DNA from: Candidatus Methanomethylophilaceae archaeon | Lineage (GTDB): Archaea > Thermoplasmatota > Thermoplasmata > Methanomassiliicoccales > Methanomethylophilaceae | DNA: 15,188 nucleotides | Assembly (NCBI GenBank): GCA_017455785.1 | Contig: JAFSYZ010000048.1 | Location: 1-15,188, forward strand | Reading direction: 5' to 3' | In this document: piece by piece, positions 14,501 to 15,188 of the stretch | Position numbering within the stretch: the first letter of the stretch is position 1 | How the letters are laid out: each line of letters begins with the position of its first letter | Made by a program: the position numbers and the translations under genes | The notes under the pieces: model-generated | The model's input: the letters and a program-made list of their open reading frames with translations, nothing else | Databases searched by the model: none | What the model was told of the DNA's origin: nothing

Positions 14501-14737
14501 TTCCTTGGCGATGATCTTCTCGATGATGTCCGCCTGCAGCGGTTCGATGTAGACGCTCTCAGCCATATCCACATCCGTCTGGATGGTGGCGGGATTGCTG
14601 TTCACCAACACCGTGGTGTAGCCCTCCTCTCTGACCGACTTACAGGCCTGTGAACCGGAGAAATCGAACTCGGCCGCCTGACCTATGACGATAGGTCCTG
14701 AACCTATAACCATGAGCTTCTTGTAATCCTTGGTCAC
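11519..14737 (-). CDS. carB: Carbamoyl-phosphate synthase, large (ammonia-using) subunit
   Basis: A 1072-residue full-length cytoplasmic enzyme that makes carbamoyl phosphate from bicarbonate, ammonia and two ATP, for arginine and pyrimidine synthesis. The two homologous synthetase halves are both intact. The first has GSGPIVIGQ (12-20), MGGQTALN (88-95), an ATP-grasp with RPAYTLGGTGGG, and EVNPRVSRSSALASKATG (297-314). The second has GGGPIRIGQGIEFDYCC (555-571), FGGQTSVN, RPSYVLGGRGMEIVY, and EANPRASRTVPFISKATG (834-851). The oligomerisation region lies between (about 400-550), and the C-terminal MGS-type allosteric domain spans about 937-1072. The start is GTG 14737, which overlaps the carA stop as GTGA and has AGGAGG at 7 nt. 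With an apparently glutaminase-dead CarA, the large subunit would have to take free ammonia. Confidence 0.97.
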   Translation of the reverse strand: MTKDYKKLMVIGSGPIVIGQAAEFDFSGSQACKSVREEGYTTVLVNSNPATIQTDVDMAESVYIEPLQADIIEKIIAKEGVDGILAGMGGQTALNICSELAEKGVLDKYGVDLLGTQPEAIAKSEDRELFKETMEEIGEPVPKSMSVNSYEEALKAVEYIGHYPVLIRPAYTLGGTGGGIAYNEEELKDVCGRGLAYSRIHQVLIEESVLGWKEIEYEVMRDSKDNAIVVCNMENIDAMGIHTGESIVCAPCLTMSAADHVRLKTASLKVIRALGIEGGCNVQFAFNPANGDYRLIEVNPRVSRSSALASKATGYPIARVSAKVALGHTLDEIPNRVTGNTYACFEPTVDYVVLKVPRWPFDKFRTVDRRLGTQMKSTGETMAIGRTFEEALLKGVKSLEIGSIYFDTLNETDEELTEGLIHATDRRLFEIAEALRRGWDTKKVADLAKWDEFFILKVKNIIDMENRLKNESLTVELLKEAKSMGFADVTISSFTGKDEMDIRAMRKENGIVPVYKMVDTCAAEFPAKTPYFYSTYGDSCEVQYDKDRKRVIIVGGGPIRIGQGIEFDYCCVHSVMALQEAGVDAVIINNNPETVSTDFDISDRLYFEPLTLEDVLNVIEKEDADGVIVQFGGQTSVNLAVDLEKALKGTKTKVLGTTPDSMDIAEDRRRFSKLMDELGIKQPKSGTGYSFEEARDIAESIGYPVLVRPSYVLGGRGMEIVYSTNELQTYVETAVKVSRNHPILIDKYLTNAVEIDVDVISDGTDVYIGGIMEHVEYAGVHSGDATMVLPPCTLGKIYIDKVLDISKKVALALNIKGCLNLQLAAKGYEIYMIEANPRASRTVPFISKATGVPLAKLGTQIMLGKTLKELGIKDEYRIIDHYAIKESVFPFLKLEGIDSILTPEMKSTGEVMGIDEDFDVACYKAFKACGDKIPTEGGVFITVADSDKEEIVDSAEKLQEMGFHIYSTKGTASVLRSHGIECETAFRVSDNQSGMTVMELMRAGKINMIINTPTQRSGPIRDGHAIRRLAVELEIPIYTTINGANAAVMAIRVAKEKDVGVRSMREYHNLVE

Positions 14738-15188
14738 TGTACCGCCTCCTTCATCATGGCCTCGAATGAATCGGTGATGAATGATGTGTCCGAGGATCCT
14801 TCGGTGACCTCGGGATAATATGATGACATGACGATCGGCAACTCCTTGTGCTTCAATCCCTCGACGCTCTTGTCGTTGAGGTTGATCTGATCTATTATGA
14901 AACCTGCCGCTTCGGCCGAAGGTGCATCGATGGCGAAACCGCGGTTCTGTGCGGTTATCAGCACCCTGTTCTCATGCCTGACGGACTGTCCACCTCTGTG
15001 ACCGAACTTCATCTTTTCCACTTTAACTCCCATCGCCACGGACACGACCCCTCCGCCGTATCCGATACCGAGGATCGGCAGCTTGCCTTTCAACGCCTTG
15101 ATGGTCTCCACGGCGCATGATTTATTGGGATTACCTGGTCCGTCGGAAACGATGACGCCCTTGACACCGCTCTTGAGGATTGTGTCTG
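14734..15188 (-). CDS. carA: Carbamoyl-phosphate synthase small subunit, C-terminal part, glutaminase residues missing
   Basis: The frame is open to the window edge, giving about 150 C-terminal residues of the class I glutamine amidotransferase domain. SDGPGNP matches the family's SNGPGDP, and FGHRGGQSV, TAQNRGFAID and VEGLKHKELP align clearly. Where active enzymes read GICLGHQ, this protein has GIGYGGG, so the cysteine nucleophile is Gly and the following His-Gln are Gly-Gly. Where they read Q-G/F-HPEA, it has SSYYPEV, so the catalytic His is Tyr; only the triad Glu remains. The QNHGFA histidine is Arg. The frame is otherwise undamaged with normal CarA ends, so it is a substituted protein and not a decayed one. 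An internal GTG (15111) is not a start, since conserved sequence continues upstream of it. It is co-translated with carB. Confidence 0.93.
   Translation of the reverse strand, partial: DTILKSGVKGVIVSDGPGNPNKSCAVETIKALKGKLPILGIGYGGGVVSVAMGVKVEKMKFGHRGGQSVRHENRVLITAQNRGFAIDAPSAEAAGFIIDQINLNDKSVEGLKHKELPIVMSSYYPEVTEGSSDTSFITDSFEAMMKEAVQ
14745..14750 (-). promoter_or_regulatory. Ribosome binding site of carB inside carA
   Basis: The minus strand reads AGGAGG, then 7 nt (CGGTACA), then the GTG start of carB. This strong site inside the end of carA fixes the GTG start and supports coupled translation of the two subunits. Confidence 0.75.

Noticed and set aside
15109..15111. GTG as the start of a short CarA
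   Set aside because: Conserved amidotransferase sequence (SDGPGNP and beyond) continues in frame upstream to the window edge, so this is an internal valine.
14734..15188. CarA as a pseudogene because of the lost active site
   Set aside because: There is no stop or frameshift, the surrounding conserved motifs are kept, the 4-bp overlap and strong ribosome binding site for carB are kept, and vertebrate CPS1 shows that this kind of loss can be functional.

Overview
The window looks archaeal and most likely comes from a methanogen, with Methanomassiliicoccales-type Thermoplasmata as my best guess. Three things point this way. Promoters carry TATA boxes about 25 nt upstream of likely transcript starts, and several genes look leaderless. 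There is a complete three-gene set for methanogen-type homocysteine synthesis from aspartate semialdehyde. There is also a TrpY-like HTH-ACT regulator with TGTACA boxes. The lineage is an inference from gene content; no rRNA or other marker gene is present. I see no tRNA, rRNA, CRISPR array, insertion sequence or phage gene.

Layout from left to right. A 5'-truncated DUF5685-like gene (+) ends 2 bp from the end of a convergent archaeal-type aspartate-semialdehyde dehydrogenase (asd, -). A 257-bp gap with a TATA box and a possible structured leader separates asd from a long-chain acyl-CoA ligase-like enzyme (-), followed by an HSL-type alpha/beta hydrolase (-). The hydrolase is divergent from a lysine-rich coiled-coil protein (+), and the two share one AT-rich core promoter. 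The coiled-coil gene overlaps by 18 bp the 3' end of an operon (-) in the order DUF39/COG1900 protein, NIL-domain two-cluster ferredoxin, UPF0280/COG2122 protein. A TATA box and a perfect 7-6-7 palindrome precede this operon. Upstream lie a hairpin terminator and a P3B (MgtA-type) Mg2+ ATPase (-). The roughly 490-bp gap behind mgtA holds a possible 60-codon small membrane-protein gene (-). At its far end is the promoter of the TrpY-like regulator (+), with three TGTACA boxes phased at 10-11 bp. The regulator abuts carB (-) tail to tail, and carB follows a window-truncated carA with a 4-bp GTGA overlap.

How the genes fit together. Asd makes aspartate semialdehyde, which the DUF39/NIL-ferredoxin/UPF0280 set is known from Methanosarcina to convert with sulfide to homocysteine, so two linked steps of methionine-branch synthesis lie 5 kb apart. 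CarAB makes carbamoyl phosphate for arginine and pyrimidines. The CarA seen here lacks both the glutaminase nucleophile cysteine and the catalytic histidine, so the enzyme probably uses free ammonia. Together with sulfide-based homocysteine synthesis this suggests a cell living on reduced inorganic N and S in an anoxic, ammonia- and sulfide-rich place such as a gut. That ecological reading is inference.
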